Below, piece by piece: positions 29,560 to 38,480 of a stretch of DNA of 64,000 bases. The notes beneath the pieces were generated by a model. The model had not been told where the DNA came from. It searched no databases and saw only the letters and a program-made list of their open reading frames with translations. Every line of letters begins with the position of its first letter. The first letter of the stretch is position 1. Both the position numbers and the translations under genes were made by a program. The stretch comes from Clostridium saccharoperbutylacetonicum N1-4(HMT) (GTDB taxonomy: Bacteria; Bacillota; Clostridia; Clostridiales; Clostridiaceae), in assembly GCF_000340885.1 (NCBI RefSeq), contig NC_020291.1, positions 3,905,001 to 3,969,000 of the forward strand. Direction: 5' to 3'.

Positions 29560-29780
29560 TTATCATCTCTCCTCTTATCAATGGTAAATGAACGCGCGTC
29601 CCATATACTTATATTAATTCCATCTATGGTAAAATACAACAATTATTGTGATACAAATTCCTTTATATCTAAGAAATTAAGTAAATTTTTACAATTATAA
29701 TTATCCATATTTATACTTTTTTGATAAAAATAGATAGCAAAAAAAAGACTTTTTATTAAAGCCTTAAATGTTATCTTTAT
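29560..29780 (-). promoter_or_regulatory. Leader/promoter region shared with the paralogous gene
   Basis: About 200 bases upstream of the ATG resemble the corresponding part of the other Ig-like gene (31552-31770), including a ribosome site and AAATTCCTTTATATCTAAGAA. Within it GAACGCGCGTC (29590-29600) is very GC-rich for this genome; in the paralogue the same site is a perfect palindrome. Confidence 0.5.
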
Positions 29781-29827
29781 TTATTTGTTTACGTCATGCA
29801 TTCTACAAACTACCTGGCATATTAGCA

Positions 29828-30031
29828 TTACCTATTCCTCATAATTGGTTCGTTTTTCCAACATCTTTTATTTACACATTCACTTTTCAACCATTTAGCT
29901 GCTCCCATTTCTTTAACTTCCTTTTGAAACTCTCTTACCTCCTGTCTTGGATGGTCTGGAAATTCAAGGAGTAAAGTCAGAGAATCTAATGTTCTTTCTT
30001 TTGTCCCAAAATAAACTTCATAATTAGTCAT
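29828..30031 (-). CDS. Small hypothetical protein (67 aa)
   Basis: MTNYEVYFGTKERTLDSLT, then LLLEFPDHPRQEVREFQKE and a C-terminal KSECVNKRCWKN. The ATG at 30031 is preceded by AAGGAGGAAATTAAATTT, so the longer frame is not used. It lies between the two secreted paralogues in the same orientation. No family recognised; size and style resemble small phage proteins. Confidence 0.55.
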   Translation of the reverse strand: MTNYEVYFGTKERTLDSLTLLLEFPDHPRQEVREFQKEVKEMGAAKWLKSECVNKRCWKNEPIMRNR

Positions 30032-30083
30032 AAATTTAATTTCCTCCTTACTTTGCCTTATTTTCCAATTATGTAGCAACATA

Positions 30084-30115
30084 AAAAGATACCTACATTT
30101 CTGCAAGTATCTTTT
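30084..30115 (-). terminator. Terminator of the second Ig-like secreted protein
   Basis: Same stem AAAAGATAC/GTATCTTTT and flanks as the copy at 28329; the two 3' regions are nearly identical. Confidence 0.75.
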
Positions 30116-30153
30116 ATAAACTTTATATCTAATTATCTCTTAAAGCAGTCAAT

Positions 30154-31551
30154 TTATGCTATTACAGTTGAAGGTATTTTAATTGTTACTGTTCCTCCAG
30201 GTAGTATATCTCCAACATTAACTATAATATTTTTAGACGTTGAACTTGAATCAACTGTTCCTTGAGTGGTTGTCACTCCACTAACATTAAAATCTATATG
30301 ATTTGGTGCTGGATCATTAACCACTACTGCTTTAGCTGTCTTTGTACCAGTATTAGTTATTACAAGAGTATATGTGAAATTATCTCCTATCCATACATCT
30401 TTTACATCTGCTGTTTTTACTAAACTCAATGTAGTGTCAGATGATCCATGAAATATAATCGTAACATCACCACCAGGATTATTAGTATTGGTACCTTTGG
30501 CATGAGCAATATTAGTTATATACTCTGAACCTGCTGTTGGATCATTTTCTTTTGGTGCTACAGTTACTAAACATGACGCACTTAAGTTGCTTCCATCTAA
30601 TGTTGTAGCTATTATTGTTGCTATTCCTGTTCCTATAGCTGTCACTTTTCCATTTGAATCTACTGTTGCAACAGAGGTATCAGATGAACTCCATTTAACA
30701 TTTATACCAGCTGGAGTTGTTGTTGCTATTAAAGTTTCTGAATCATCTATTGTTAAATTTGTAGTTGATTTATTTAATGAAATCGACTTATTTTCTTTAG
30801 TCACAGTTACAGTACATGTTGCAGTTAAACCATCAGGAGTTGTAGCTGTTATTGTACAAGTTCCTTCTGCTACTCCTGTAACTTTACCAGTTGAATCTAC
30901 TGTCCCTATTGATGAATCACTTGATGTCCAAGTTACTGTTGCACCTGATGGTGCTATTGTTGCAGTTAATTGTGATGAATCACCTATTGTCAAATCCATT
31001 GATGATTCATCTATTGCTATTGAACTACCATAAGATACCAAATAACCATCTTTATTAATATCCAGTGCATCTATTTGTATATGCTTAGTTCCAATATTAG
31101 TTATAATTACATTATGTACGCCAATATTTAAATTACATTTTTCAAAAATTAGCGCTTGCCATATATTAGATGTGGAAGTATTATCAGATACATAATTTGT
31201 GCCATCGATATTAATATTTATTATAGAACTATTTCCATCTCTCTTTCCAATTATCCTTAACTCATTACCATAAAATGAAAATTGTGCAGAACTATTTGCA
31301 TTTTCAGATTTTAATGAATAATTCATTGTTCCACCATAATAATAATTCGTACCTAAACTAGTATGCCAAGTTCCTATATACTGTATTTTACTATCTGTAT
31401 CATCATATCTTCTCCATCCACTTTCAGGCGCTGTTAATGATTGTCCAATAGTGGCTGCATTAGCAGTGCTTCCATTTTGAATCATTCCAATCCCAATAAA
31501 CATTAATGACATTACAAACATAACACTAAACTTTTTAAAGTAATTTTTCAT
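30154..31551 (-). CDS. Secreted protein with two Ig-like (BIG_2) domains and DUF11 (465 aa)
   Basis: Paralogue of the preceding secreted protein. Signal peptide MKNYFKKFSVMFVMSLMF to about NAATIG, the same beta domain (to about 185), then two tandem BIG_2 domains (SSMDLTIGDSSQL and KSTTNLTIDDSETL) instead of one, and a DUF11 domain whose last about 100 residues are nearly identical to the paralogue. A short VTKENKSISLNK linker joins the Ig repeats. Probably an exported surface protein, amplified by a tandem duplication with internal Ig-repeat number change. Confidence 0.85.
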   Translation of the reverse strand: MKNYFKKFSVMFVMSLMFIGIGMIQNGSTANAATIGQSLTAPESGWRRYDDTDSKIQYIGTWHTSLGTNYYYGGTMNYSLKSENANSSAQFSFYGNELRIIGKRDGNSSIININIDGTNYVSDNTSTSNIWQALIFEKCNLNIGVHNVIITNIGTKHIQIDALDINKDGYLVSYGSSIAIDESSMDLTIGDSSQLTATIAPSGATVTWTSSDSSIGTVDSTGKVTGVAEGTCTITATTPDGLTATCTVTVTKENKSISLNKSTTNLTIDDSETLIATTTPAGINVKWSSSDTSVATVDSNGKVTAIGTGIATIIATTLDGSNLSASCLVTVAPKENDPTAGSEYITNIAHAKGTNTNNPGGDVTIIFHGSSDTTLSLVKTADVKDVWIGDNFTYTLVITNTGTKTAKAVVVNDPAPNHIDFNVSGVTTTQGTVDSSSTSKNIIVNVGDILPGGTVTIKIPSTVIA

Positions 31552-31770
31552 TTATCATTTCTCCCTTATCTTTCAATAATAAATGAACGCGCGTTCCATA
31601 TATTTATTTTAGTTCTAATACCAGTTAAATCCAACAATAATCGTAATACAAATTCCTTTATATCTAAGAAATTTAGTAAATTTTTACATGTTTTATTATC
31701 CATATTTATACTATTATACTTAAAATGGATAACAAAAACAGACTTTTATTTAAGCCTTTGATGTTATCTA
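31552..31770 (-). promoter_or_regulatory. Leader/promoter region with a GC palindrome (31585-31596)
   Basis: GAACGCGCGTTC is a perfect 12-base palindrome about 35-45 bases upstream of the ATG, inside a region otherwise about 75 percent A+T. Its conservation in the paralogue makes an operator plausible. The stretch 31770-31870 shows nothing further. Confidence 0.45.
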
Positions 31771-31872
31771 CACTTATTTTAAGTTTATATCATATCTGAC
31801 AATGACGCATTAATATCTTTAATTTCAATTCATAAACAAACTCGTTTAAAATACCTTTTAACAACAAAAAAA

Positions 31873-31911
31873 CAGCACCCCCTTAATCTATAAAAATTAA
31901 AGAAAGTGCTG
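31873..31911 (-). terminator. Terminator of the FAD-dependent oxidoreductase gene
   Basis: CAGCAC/GTGCTG with an inner TTAAT/ATTAA pairing and a TTTTTTT run on the minus strand. Confidence 0.8.
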
Positions 31912-31983
31912 TTGATGGATGTCATCATAAACACATTTTTATATACACGCTTTTTACCTTCAACCGTAGTTATTTCAAAGCAT

Positions 31984-33378
31984 TTAAAGCATTCTTCCCA
32001 TCATAACGCCCATTGCTGAAGCCATCATTAATCCTCTTGTCCAGCCACTTGAGTCACCAAGACAATGTAAGCCTTTTATATTTGTTTCAAAACTCTTATC
32101 TAAAACTATTCTATTACTATAAAATTTAATTTCAGGCCCATATAATAGAGTTTCAGGACTTGCAAAACCTGGAACGACTACATCCATAGCTTGTATGAAA
32201 TTCAATATGTTTGTCATTGTTCTATATGGAATTGCTGAAGTTAAATCTCCTGCTTCAGCATCTACAAGAGTATGCCTTAGATTTGATTGATAAAGTTCTT
32301 TTTCCCAAGTTCTTTTACCATCCAAAATATCACCATATCTTTGAACTAATATCTTGCCATTTCCAAGCATATTAACAAGTTCAGCTACCTTTTTACCATA
32401 CTCAATTGGTTGATTAAAAGGTTTTGAAAAGCTGTGTGAGCTTAATATAGCTAAATTCGTATTTTCTGATTTCTTATTTTTATAAGAGTGACCATTTACT
32501 ATAGCTAAATTATTATCATAATTTTCTTGACTAACAAATCCTCCTGGATTTTGACAGAAAGTTCTTACCTTATTCTTAAATGGCGCAGGATATCCAATAA
32601 GCTTAGATTCATAAAGAACATTATTCACACTTTCCATTACTTCATTTCTAAGCTCTACCCTAACACCAATATCTACTGGCCCTGCAGAATGATCTATGTT
32701 ATGTTTTATACACATATCCTTAAGCCAATCTGCACCTTTTCTACCAGTAGCTGCAACAACTTTCTCTGCATAAACTTCTTCTTCATTTTCAATTTTAGAA
32801 GAATCAGCAATTAAAACTCCTGCTATTTTGCTGTCCTCAATCAATAAATTTTTAACCTTTGTATCAAATTTAATTTCAATTCCGTGTTCTAATAAATGAT
32901 TTTGTATTTTAAGGTATATTTCTTGAGCCTTTTCAGTTCCTAAATGTCTGATTGGGCAATCCACTAGCTTTAAGCCTGCTTGTATTGCTTTTCTTCTTAT
33001 TTCCTTAATAGCTTCATTATTCCCTAAACCTTCAACTTTAGTATCAGCTCCAAAGCTTAAATAAATTGAATCTGTATACTCTATGTATTCTTGAGCTAAG
33101 TCATTTCCAACTATGTTTGGTAAATCTCCACCAACTTCATGACTAAGTGACAATTTTCCATCTGAAAAGGCACCTGCCCCTGAAAAACCTGATGTTATAT
33201 GACAATTTGGCTTACATGAAACACATTCTTTAGTTTTTTCTTTAGGACACTTTCTATTTTCAATTCTTTTTCCTTCTTCAATTAAAAGAATTTTAGCTTC
33301 TGGTTTTAACTTATTTAATTCAAATGCAGTAAAAATTCCTGCTGGACCTGCTCCTACTATTATTACATCATAATTCAT
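31984..33378 (-). CDS. FAD-dependent oxidoreductase (464 aa)
   Basis: Rossmann FAD-binding motif at the N-terminus (DVIIVGAGPAGIFTAFEL), an inner cluster of Cys residues (CPKEKTKECVSCKPNCH) and a C-terminal FAD motif (LHCLGDSSGWTRGLMMASAMG). This matches the clostridial NAD(FAD)-utilising dehydrogenase family of unassigned substrate. The ATG at 33378 (MNYDV) has TTGGAGGG upstream; a TTG further out is part of the ribosome site. It stands alone with its own terminator. The four Cys may bind a metal or FeS centre (inference). Confidence 0.85.
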   Translation of the reverse strand: MNYDVIIVGAGPAGIFTAFELNKLKPEAKILLIEEGKRIENRKCPKEKTKECVSCKPNCHITSGFSGAGAFSDGKLSLSHEVGGDLPNIVGNDLAQEYIEYTDSIYLSFGADTKVEGLGNNEAIKEIRRKAIQAGLKLVDCPIRHLGTEKAQEIYLKIQNHLLEHGIEIKFDTKVKNLLIEDSKIAGVLIADSSKIENEEEVYAEKVVAATGRKGADWLKDMCIKHNIDHSAGPVDIGVRVELRNEVMESVNNVLYESKLIGYPAPFKNKVRTFCQNPGGFVSQENYDNNLAIVNGHSYKNKKSENTNLAILSSHSFSKPFNQPIEYGKKVAELVNMLGNGKILVQRYGDILDGKRTWEKELYQSNLRHTLVDAEAGDLTSAIPYRTMTNILNFIQAMDVVVPGFASPETLLYGPEIKFYSNRIVLDKSFETNIKGLHCLGDSSGWTRGLMMASAMGVMMGRML

Positions 33379-33628
33379 CTTACTTGTTCCCTCCAATTTT
33401 AGCTAAAAATAAACTTCGATTATAATATTGTAATTTTAAGATCTTTCTTCTATATGTATATATGTTAAATTTAAAAGATATAAAAGCCCTTCAATATATA
33501 TTGTATACCCATTCAATATATTATTCAAACTCTCATTCTACCTATTCTTTTCTACTATTATATTTACTTTTCTCATCATTACTGTATAATCTAATTGTAC
33601 TAATATAAATTAGAAAGGATTGATTAAT

Positions 33629-33958
33629 ATGTCAGTATATATGATTACATATTTTATAAGCGATACTCACGGTCATGTTCATGATGAAAATTGTGGCTGC
33701 GGTGAAGACCACTCACATGAACATGAACACGAACATGTACATGGAGCTGCTAATATAGTAGGAAAAATAAAATCTCTAGGTGGATGGGCTCAATTCATGC
33801 CAGAAGGTTTCTTTGTAAAAACCACCTTGTCAGCTAATGAGATCTTCCAAGAAGTTAGTTCTGTAGCAAACAAAGGAGATATAATTTTTGTTACAAAGAT
33901 AGATGCTAAAACTTCAGCATGTGCTAATCCAGCAGTTCTAGATTGGCTTGAAAATTAA
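33629..33958 (+). CDS. Small His-rich protein (109 aa)
   Basis: MSVYMITYFISDTHGHVHDENCGCGEDHSHEHEHEHVHGA: an N-terminal strand, then a His/Glu/Cys metal-binding-like stretch (about 13-40), then a compact alpha/beta part (WAQFMPEGFFVKTT to DWLEN). The ATG at 33629 follows AGAAAGGATTG. No named family. Probably binds Ni, Zn or Co; the nearby cobalamin genes are 7 kb away and no link is shown. A strong terminator follows immediately. Confidence 0.7.
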   Translation: MSVYMITYFISDTHGHVHDENCGCGEDHSHEHEHEHVHGAANIVGKIKSLGGWAQFMPEGFFVKTTLSANEIFQEVSSVANKGDIIFVTKIDAKTSACANPAVLDWLEN

Positions 33959-33979
33959 AAATCCCTTTTAGGGATTTTT
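33957..33979 (+). terminator. Terminator of the His-rich gene
   Basis: AAAAATCCC/GGGATTTTT with a 4-5 base loop; the U-run is part of the second arm. It overlaps the stop codon. The remaining 33980-34361 shows no gene. Confidence 0.85.
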
Positions 33980-34361
33980 AATTTCATAAGCAGTTCTTTA
34001 TTAATACGTATCTCCTCTATCTTCCAAAGTAAGTACTACTAATTATATTCTAGTTTCTTTCCACAAAATCCATATCAATAAATTCAAACAAAAACAATAC
34101 CCATTAAAATTTAGCTGCTACCAGTTAAATTCCAATGGATATCCCACAAAATATTAAAAAGGAGTCGTAATTTCGTATGATTATTAGTCATACTAGAGGA
34201 GCGATGAGTATATCAAATAGTAATATACACCTCTATTTAAATTACTAACTAAATAATAGTTTAACAGATTTTTCTTAAAAAACAAGTGCATTTTTTAAAT
34301 ATTTTGAAAATTATGATTTGTTGATTAAATTTGACTGCAAAGACTCCTTCTTATTTTTTAT

Positions 34362-34733
34362 TTATAATGTTTGTTTTGCTGATATAACTGTTATTTCTAA
34401 TACTCTGCTTAAAAAAGGAAATTTATCTTTCATCATTTCAAATTCTGTTCCTGCTTCAACAAATTTTGCAGTTCCTTCAATTAAAAATCCTGTTCCCATA
34501 TTTCTATGTCCCATGACTTCTTTACTTCCTAAAGTAATTTTAACTTTGTCGTTTATTTCAACATTTTTTTGTGTTCTTCTCATTCCTGCTGCTGGTATTA
34601 AAACTCTATCACTTCCTACCACCGTAAGATATGAATTCCATGTATTAACTACATGCGCTTCTTCATTATTCCAAGATACTATAGATACCACACCTTCATT
34701 TGACATTACCTCAAGTAATTTTTCATTTATCAT
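34362..34733 (-). CDS. Pyridoxamine 5'-phosphate oxidase-like FMN-binding protein (123 aa)
   Basis: Split-barrel flavin fold of the PNPOx-like family: N-terminal LLEVMSNEGVVSIVSWNN, a central IPAAGMRRTQKN, and GTGFLIEGTAKFVEAG. It is short, so it is unlikely to be true PdxH; members of this class bind FMN or F420 and reduce diverse substrates. The ATG follows CTAGGAGG. It is divergent from a MocR-type regulator with a 175-base shared gap, so it is the probable target of that regulator. Confidence 0.8.
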   Translation of the reverse strand: MINEKLLEVMSNEGVVSIVSWNNEEAHVVNTWNSYLTVVGSDRVLIPAAGMRRTQKNVEINDKVKITLGSKEVMGHRNMGTGFLIEGTAKFVEAGTEFEMMKDKFPFLSRVLEITVISAKQTL

Positions 34734-34908
34734 TTATATTCCTCCTAAATTCTTTTTAATTTATCGTTTAACTGCTTTAACTAATTAAATTACGCAGATA
34801 CACAATTAATTGACTTTTTACAATCTTGATTATACAATCTAACTGTAATGATTAAAAGTTCCAGTTTTTATTATTTTATAGGATACAGTTATAAGGAGAT
34901 TTATATAG

Positions 34909-36372
34909 ATGATTGTATTAGATATTGATTCAAAAACTCCATTGTACTTACAAATTTATAATCAATTAAAAGATCAGATAATTTCCGGTGAAATTATAGC
35001 TGGTAGTAAACTCCCTTCAACGCGAAAGTTGTCAATCCAATTGAATGTTAGCAGAAACACAGTAGAAAGTGCATATATGCAGCTTTCATCGGAAGGTTAT
35101 ATTGGAAGTAAAGCTGGCAGCGGATTTTTTTCTCTAAAATTAGATAATTCTTTTATATCTAATCTAAAAAATAAAAATATGTCATCTCAGAAAATAGAAC
35201 CTAATACACAAAAAAACAGTAGCCTCTCTAATGACATTTATAATTCCTTTGATAATAGCTCAGATGACTATTATCAATATAATTTTGAATATGGCAAATT
35301 AAGTGCTTCTGATTTTCCTTTACGCATATGGAAAAGAATATCAAATAAATGCTTATCTAATTTAAATGCTGAAGATATGATATCATATGGTTCCCGTACC
35401 GGAGAAAATGAATTGCAAATAGAAATTATGAACTATTTAAAAAGATCCAGAGGAGTAACTTGTAAATCAGAACAGATAATTATTTCTTCTGGCATGGGCT
35501 ATTGTTTAAGTCTGTTATGCCAATTATTTAGGGAAGATTTTAACCAAATTGCATTAGAAGATCCAGGTTATACTGGAGCAAAAGATATCTTCATTAATAA
35601 TGGATATAAAGTAAACCCTATAAATTTAGAAGCAGATGGAATTGATATTAATGAATTAGAAAATAGTAAATCAAGAATTGTGTATGTAACACCATCACAT
35701 CAATTTCCTACTGGCGTTGTTATACCAATTGCCAAAAGATTAAAATTGCTGGATTGGGCAATAAGAAATCAAGGAATTATAATAGAAGACGATTATGATA
35801 GCGAATTTAAATATAATTCAAAGCCTATTCCATCAATTCAAAGCATTGATTCTAATGGAACAGTTATATATATAGGAACCTTTTCAAAAGCATTATCGCC
35901 AAGCTTACGCATTAATTATATGGTCTTGCCAAATAATTTATTAGAAAAGTTTCATCAAAATTTTAAAATGTATCAATCCCCAGTCCCATTACTTGAACAG
36001 AAAATAATTCAACAATTTATAAAGCTAGGACATTATGAAAGACATTTACGTAAAATATATCTAATAAATAAGAGAAAGTATAATATCTTAATAAATGCTA
36101 TTAAAGAGTTTCTTGGCCAAAATGTCACCATTCATGCTCAGAATGCTGGTTTACATATTCTACTAGAAGTTAATAACGGATTAACAGAGAAAGTTCTGAT
36201 AGAAACAGCTAAAAATTGCTCAGTTCGAGTCTATCCAGTTTCATTATTTTGGATGCAAAAACATAAATATAAAGATAATATGGTTCTCCTTGGTTTTGGC
36301 TCAATGCTAGAACAAGATATTGTTGATGGAATAAAACTTCTAAAGAAAGCTTGGTTCGATAATATGTATTAG
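34909..36372 (+). CDS. MocR/PdxR-family regulator (GntR plus aminotransferase fold) (487 aa)
   Basis: N-terminal winged helix of the GntR type (about 1-75: PLYLQIYNQLKDQIISGEI, then STRKLSIQLNVSRNTVE), a Ser/Asn-rich linker, and a C-terminal class I aminotransferase-like domain (about 120-480) keeping the PLP lysine in FSKALSPSLRINY and an Asp/Tyr in EDDYDSEFKY. Such proteins sense PLP or a PLP-amine adduct. The ATG follows AAGGAGATTTATAT. It is divergent from the flavin split-barrel gene. No pdxS/pdxT genes are near, so regulation of vitamin B6 synthesis itself is not shown. Confidence 0.9.
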   Translation: MIVLDIDSKTPLYLQIYNQLKDQIISGEIIAGSKLPSTRKLSIQLNVSRNTVESAYMQLSSEGYIGSKAGSGFFSLKLDNSFISNLKNKNMSSQKIEPNTQKNSSLSNDIYNSFDNSSDDYYQYNFEYGKLSASDFPLRIWKRISNKCLSNLNAEDMISYGSRTGENELQIEIMNYLKRSRGVTCKSEQIIISSGMGYCLSLLCQLFREDFNQIALEDPGYTGAKDIFINNGYKVNPINLEADGIDINELENSKSRIVYVTPSHQFPTGVVIPIAKRLKLLDWAIRNQGIIIEDDYDSEFKYNSKPIPSIQSIDSNGTVIYIGTFSKALSPSLRINYMVLPNNLLEKFHQNFKMYQSPVPLLEQKIIQQFIKLGHYERHLRKIYLINKRKYNILINAIKEFLGQNVTIHAQNAGLHILLEVNNGLTEKVLIETAKNCSVRVYPVSLFWMQKHKYKDNMVLLGFGSMLEQDIVDGIKLLKKAWFDNMY

Positions 36373-36478
36373 TATGTTTAAAGGCTTCAAATAACTCAGA
36401 TAATATAAAATCTCTCTAACTATATAATATCAAAATTTGACAAAAATATTTTAAGATAAATTAAAAATATAAAAATTA

Positions 36479-36507
36479 TTGACATATTAGTAAAATAGGT
36501 GTAAACT
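36479..36507 (+). promoter_or_regulatory. Sigma-A promoter of tRNA-Glu
   Basis: TTGACA, 17-base spacer, TAAACT, ending 15 bases before the tRNA. Confidence 0.7.
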
Positions 36508-36521
36508 AATTTATGTTGCAC

Positions 36522-36596
36522 GGCCCATTGGTCAAGCGGTCAAGACGTCACCCTCTCACGGTGAAATCATGGGTTCGATTCCCGTATGGGTCACCA
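36522..36596 (+). tRNA. tRNA-Glu, anticodon CTC
   Basis: A complete cloverleaf: acceptor GGCCCAT/ATGGGTC (one G-U), D arm TGGTCAAGCGGTCAAGAC, anticodon stem TCACC/GGTGA with loop CTCTCAC, T arm GGGTTCGATTCCC, discriminator A and encoded CCA. The CTC anticodon reads GAG. Confidence 0.95.
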
Positions 36597-36604
36597 TTTT
36601 AGTA

Positions 36605-36643
36605 AACATCAGCATTTAGGAAACTAAATTGTTGGTGTTTTTT
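36605..36643 (+). terminator. Terminator of tRNA-Glu
   Basis: ACATCA and CATTTAG pair with CTAAAT and TGGTGT across a GAAA-type loop, followed by TTTTTT. Confidence 0.75.
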
Positions 36644-36758
36644 ATTATTTTACACCATTTTTACACCATAGTTTTTTTATTGATATTTTCTAATTGTGTG
36701 GTATAAATTTTATTTTATAGTCTTTATATTTATTATTTAGGTTTTTATTATTTTAATA

Positions 36759-36783
36759 GATTCGACTCCGGCTAGCGGCACCA
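36759..36783 (+). other. tRNA 3'-end-like remnant, candidate attachment-site scar
   Basis: GATTCGACTCCGGCTAGCGG followed by CACCA looks like the T arm, acceptor 3' arm and CCA of a tRNA or tmRNA, with no tRNA body before it. Nearby are ACACCATTTTTACACCAT and GCAACAATATTTGCAACA, of the kind often seen at the 3' ends of tyrosine-recombinase genes and at att sites. The rest of 36640-37000 has no gene. Confidence 0.5.
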
Positions 36784-37002
36784 TTAAGATTGATAGATTG
36801 CTGTATTATTTGGTTTAGATGCCTTATAGTGCAGCTTTTTTATTGTTTTGCAACAATATTTGCAACAACTGGATTTAATTTTGTTTTTTGGCATCAACAA
36901 ATCATAATCGTTCATTTTCTTATATATTAATTTACTGAAATAGATTATACTTAATTTCACTAATCCACCTATAAATTAGAGCAATATCTCTAAAAATAAC
37001 AA

Positions 37003-37047
37003 AACACACCTAGTATTGAACATAAATTCCAACGTTAGAGGTGTGTT
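37003..37047 (-). terminator. Hairpin after the SEFIR/STAND cassette, possible terminator
   Basis: AACACACCT/AGGTGTGTT with a 27-base loop; a T-rich stretch follows on the minus strand. It lies 260 bases beyond the last gene of the cassette. Confidence 0.5.
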
Positions 37048-37310
37048 CTGAATAGTTTTATTAAATTCTAGCTTATATTATTCTATTATATTTATTTGTA
37101 ATTAAACATAATTAAAATCTTAGAATACAAAAAATAGCCTTACGTATTGTATATTAGAATAATATAACGCATCCAGGTTATTTTCGAAATATTAATACAA
37201 ACATTATCTTAAATACGCAGTTTTAGTTACACATAGAGACATTAGTAAATAAAATCTTAATAATATTAAACCTCAGATGTCATTGGATTTCTTAGGATTT
37301 CTTACTAAAA

Positions 37311-38426
37311 TTATTTTCCAAATAATTTGCTTAATCCTATAATTGCTGTTTTTAAAAAACCAGTTTTTTTCTTATCCTTATCATTACTCTCTTCAATAAT
37401 AGGTTGCTTAATATTGTCTATTGATACCGATTCTAATTTATTGTTCTCATTTTGTTCATGTTTGATTGATGCTATTGTTTGGGGAACTATCATACTATTA
37501 ATATTAATTTTTATTTCATCTTTTTCAATATTGTCTGTAATTTTATTTTTAGTACTATATTTATTAATATCTTTTTTTGTTATTTCTTTACTTTCAAATA
37601 ACTTCTTCAATGCCTCATCATCTGTTTTTACAATATTCAAATCATTTAATATATTCAAATAATATTTATTTTTAGGCCTATAATAACTAACAGTTCCAAA
37701 AGCAATTACAATATCATCCTTTTTTATCCCCGTTTTATTTGTTTTCGAAGGATAAGCAAATGAAACAGCTAAATTTATCCACTCAGTTTCATATGAGTTA
37801 ATGTAAATTTTGCCATCACGTATTTTGACACTCTCAACTTTATAAATTATGAATTTAACCTTATTATGTAATGAAGGATCTATCTCATCAATAAGTTTAA
37901 CTACTTCATTTATTCTTAATTCCTCAGTTCCCATTTTGTAAACAAATTTGATTTTATTTAAGTTGTCAATGGAATTCTTCTCAATAAAATTTTTCATCTG
38001 TATCACAGTACGCACTACATCTCTAAGAACTTTTTTATAAGTAGTATATCTATTATAAATTTCAATTTCATCTTTTGAACAATCTTCATCAGGCTTTTGT
38101 GGTTTCTTCATCTTATGTAAGTCTTTGCCTATCTTCTCCAGACTATTTATATCAATAATAACTTTAACCTCTCCATTTTCACCTCCCAAAGTCTCAATTA
38201 ACTTTCTACCTGCCCAATCAGCATCAAAATATTTAACCACACGTCTACCACAATTATGTCCTTCTCTACCTGGAAGAGCCCTAAAGAAATCATTTTCAAC
38301 TCCAGTGACCTCTAGAGGTGGATTACAAAATGGGCAGAAAATTTCACCATTTTTATGAATATCTTTATTATAGTCAGAAATCCCAATATATCCTTCTTTA
38401 TATCTTGCAATTGTTAATTTACTCAT
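37311..38426 (-). CDS. Unrecognised protein with N-terminal Cys/His zinc motif, third gene of the SEFIR/STAND cassette (371 aa)
   Basis: I do not recognise the family. Near the N-terminus Cys31-x2-Cys34 and His57-x-Cys59 (CPFC, HNC) look like a zinc finger, similar in style to the start of competence-type CoiA or restriction-linked proteins. The middle (about 85-290) is charged alpha/beta. A low-complexity linker follows, and the last 16 residues (GFLKTAIIGLSKLFGK) form an amphipathic helix that might touch membranes. The ATG at 38426 follows AGAAGGAG. It starts 54 bases after the STAND gene, in the same direction, so it is probably co-transcribed. Confidence 0.6.
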   Translation of the reverse strand: MSKLTIARYKEGYIGISDYNKDIHKNGEIFCPFCNPPLEVTGVENDFFRALPGREGHNCGRRVVKYFDADWAGRKLIETLGGENGEVKVIIDINSLEKIGKDLHKMKKPQKPDEDCSKDEIEIYNRYTTYKKVLRDVVRTVIQMKNFIEKNSIDNLNKIKFVYKMGTEELRINEVVKLIDEIDPSLHNKVKFIIYKVESVKIRDGKIYINSYETEWINLAVSFAYPSKTNKTGIKKDDIVIAFGTVSYYRPKNKYYLNILNDLNIVKTDDEALKKLFESKEITKKDINKYSTKNKITDNIEKDEIKININSMIVPQTIASIKHEQNENNKLESVSIDNIKQPIIEESNDKDKKKTGFLKTAIIGLSKLFGK

Positions 38427-38480
38427 TTTTGCTCCTTCTAAAATTAGTTGGTTCAACTATATTATTAATGCAATTGTTGT

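Noticed and set aside
34195..34260. Short frame after GAGGAGCG (MSISNSNIHLYLN)
   Set aside because: Only 14 codons with a ribosome site too close to the ATG; nothing around to support it.
36759..36783. A second tRNA gene
   Set aside because: Only the T-arm and acceptor 3' half are present; no D or anticodon arm upstream.
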